Below, one piece after another: positions 24,333 through 25,456 of a stretch of DNA of 25,456 nucleotides. The stretch is from JADJLQ01 sp034439915 (GTDB lineage: Bacteria; Bacteroidota; Bacteroidia; Chitinophagales; Saprospiraceae), in NCBI GenBank assembly GCA_034439915.1, contig JAWXBI010000038.1, forward strand, positions 1-25,456. The letters run 5' to 3'. Every line of letters begins with the position of its first letter. Position 1 is the first letter of the stretch. A model generated the notes under the pieces. That model had not been told where the DNA came from. It saw nothing but the letters and a program-made list of their open reading frames with translations, and ran no database searches. A program made the position numbers and the translations under genes.

Positions 24333-25448
24333 ATGGCCGGCATTTATTTACATATTCCATATTGCAAACAAGCCTGTATCTATTGCAATTTCCATTTTTC
24401 GACTTCACTTTCAAATAAAGTAGCCCTCCTGCAGGCAATGCATAAAGAAATAGAATTGCGCAGCGATTACCTCAACCAGGAAACCATCTCCTCCATCTAT
24501 TTTGGCGGAGGTACCCCTTCACTGCTCAGCATATCGGAAATAAATAACTTCTTGGAACAAATCCGTTCCACCCAACAGGTCGACCCCAACGCTGAAATTA
24601 CGTTTGAAGTCAACCCGGATGACCTCCATGCTGTTTACCTGGAACAATTAAAAAATGCCGGTGTCAACCGGTTGAGCATAGGAGTTCAATCTTTTTTTGA
24701 TGCCGATATGAAATATATGCATCGCGCTCATTCTGCCGCTCAGTCTTTTGAAGCCATTGAACAAAGTATCCGGGCTGGTTTTCAAAACATATCCATTGAC
24801 CTGATCTATGGTATTCCGGACATGACTCTGGAGACTTGGAATACGAATATTCAATATGCCCTTGATTATGCCATCACTCACTTATCCTGTTATGCATTAA
24901 CCGTCGAACCCAGGACCCAGCTTCACCATCTTATTGCTCAGGGGAGGGCCAAAGCTCCGAATGATCAGGAAACGATTTCCCAATTCGAATTTTTGATCAA
25001 CCAGGCTACCAGCACAGGGTATGAACACTATGAAATTTCCAATTTCGCCAAAGCGGGATATGAATCCAAACACAACAGCAGCTATTGGAGTGGTATACCT
25101 TACCTGGGCATAGGTCCTTCAGCACATTCTTTTCGAAATCATGAACGACAATGGAATGTGGCCAATAACCAGAAATATGTCGAACTACTTTCTTCCAAAC
25201 AAAATTATTTTGAAATGGAAGACCTGGATCATGTCAAACGGTACAATGAATTTATATTGACCAGAATCCGTACTTCCCGGGGGATTCTATCCTCTGAGGT
25301 ACCCCCGGAATTTTATGATCATTTTATTGGGCAGGTCAAACCATTCCTGGACGAGGGCACCGTGGTGTTCAATGGCAAGGCTTATATTTTATCCCTGCCT
25401 GGAAAATTTATTGCGGACAAGATTAGTATGGAATTGTTTTATGGTTGA
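24333..25448 (+). CDS. hemW: HemW-type radical SAM protein (coproporphyrinogen oxidase-like)
   Basis: The 371-residue protein is a radical SAM enzyme related to HemN. The iron-sulfur cluster motif is CKQACIYCNF with Cys11, Cys15 and Cys18; the position after CN is Phe20 rather than the fourth Cys of true HemN, which marks it as HemW, a heme chaperone/insertion protein rather than a coproporphyrinogen oxidase. Other blocks are YFGGGTPSLL, EVNPDDL, GVNRLSIGVQSF, DLIYGIPDMT, YEISNFAKAGYESKHN and YLGIGPSAHS. Length fits the HemW group. The start at 24333 gives the usual MAGIYLHIPYC beginning. It ends 8 bases before the window edge and is divergent from the Omp85 gene. Confidence 0.93.
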   Translation: MAGIYLHIPYCKQACIYCNFHFSTSLSNKVALLQAMHKEIELRSDYLNQETISSIYFGGGTPSLLSISEINNFLEQIRSTQQVDPNAEITFEVNPDDLHAVYLEQLKNAGVNRLSIGVQSFFDADMKYMHRAHSAAQSFEAIEQSIRAGFQNISIDLIYGIPDMTLETWNTNIQYALDYAITHLSCYALTVEPRTQLHHLIAQGRAKAPNDQETISQFEFLINQATSTGYEHYEISNFAKAGYESKHNSSYWSGIPYLGIGPSAHSFRNHERQWNVANNQKYVELLSSKQNYFEMEDLDHVKRYNEFILTRIRTSRGILSSEVPPEFYDHFIGQVKPFLDEGTVVFNGKAYILSLPGKFIADKISMELFYG

Positions 25449-25456
25449 TTTAATAA

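Noticed and set aside
24333..25448. Assignment as HemN, the oxygen-independent coproporphyrinogen oxidase
   Set aside because: The fourth residue of the cluster motif is Phe, not Cys, and the protein is shorter than HemN; this is the HemW pattern.
1..25456. Mobile elements, CRISPR arrays, toxin-antitoxin or defence genes, tRNA genes
   Set aside because: I looked for transposase or integrase motifs, spaced repeats and cloverleaf-like sequence and saw none; every sizeable stretch is explained by ordinary genes.

Overview
The window looks like chromosome of a member of the Bacteroidota, most likely of the Saprospiria/Lewinella type. The reasons are very large secreted proteins that end in type IX secretion (T9SS) sorting domains, CUB and HYR-like modules joined to a Saprospiraceae-style dockerin-like block, and several candidate promoters of the Bacteroidota TAnnTTTG type. 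Genes also tend to lack clear Shine-Dalgarno sequences. Coding density is high: no gap exceeds about 160 bases. I saw no tRNA, rRNA, CRISPR array, transposase or phage gene. The organism assignment is an inference from protein style, not from a marker gene.

Layout. (1) 1-5866, minus strand: two tandem paralogous secreted CUB proteins; the left one runs off the window edge and the right one is 1674 residues long. (2) 6024-7639, minus: a Tat-exported glycosylasparaginase-type Ntn hydrolase whose stop overlaps the start of a LuxR-type regulator with a degenerate receiver domain. (3) 7691-16941, plus: an LpxL/HtrB-like acyltransferase, a 1163-residue outer-membrane protein of unassigned function, a T9SS-exported metzincin protease with a P-domain and a CSPG-like repeat, a membrane-anchored PASTA protein and a single-domain rhodanese. 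(4) 16947-17483, minus: dCTP deaminase, divergent from (5) 17535-18591, plus: a phosphopantetheinyl transferase overlapping a DUF4348-like lipoprotein. (6) 18584-20847, minus: a tight run of peroxiredoxin, clpS, aat and an FkbM methyltransferase, which places both the tagging and recognition steps of a bacterial N-degron pathway together. (7) 20956-22465, plus: EamA transporter and O-methyltransferase, overlapping. (8) 22505-24277, minus: a TamA/BamA-like Omp85 protein, divergent from (9) 24333-25448, plus: a HemW-type radical SAM protein.

Much of the window concerns the cell envelope: lipid A acylation, Omp85 assembly, an outer-membrane barrel protein, T9SS cargo, a lipoprotein and a PASTA protein. 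The rest is housekeeping: dcd, aat, clpS, peroxiredoxin, PPTase and hemW. I do not see a clear undescribed defence or mobile system. The points most worth a second look are the phosphorylation-dead regulator coupled to the glycosylasparaginase, the tandem CUB paralogs, the Gly-to-Asn change in the metzincin zinc motif, the EF-hand-like loop in the unassigned barrel protein, and the peroxiredoxin-clpS-aat-fkbM cluster.
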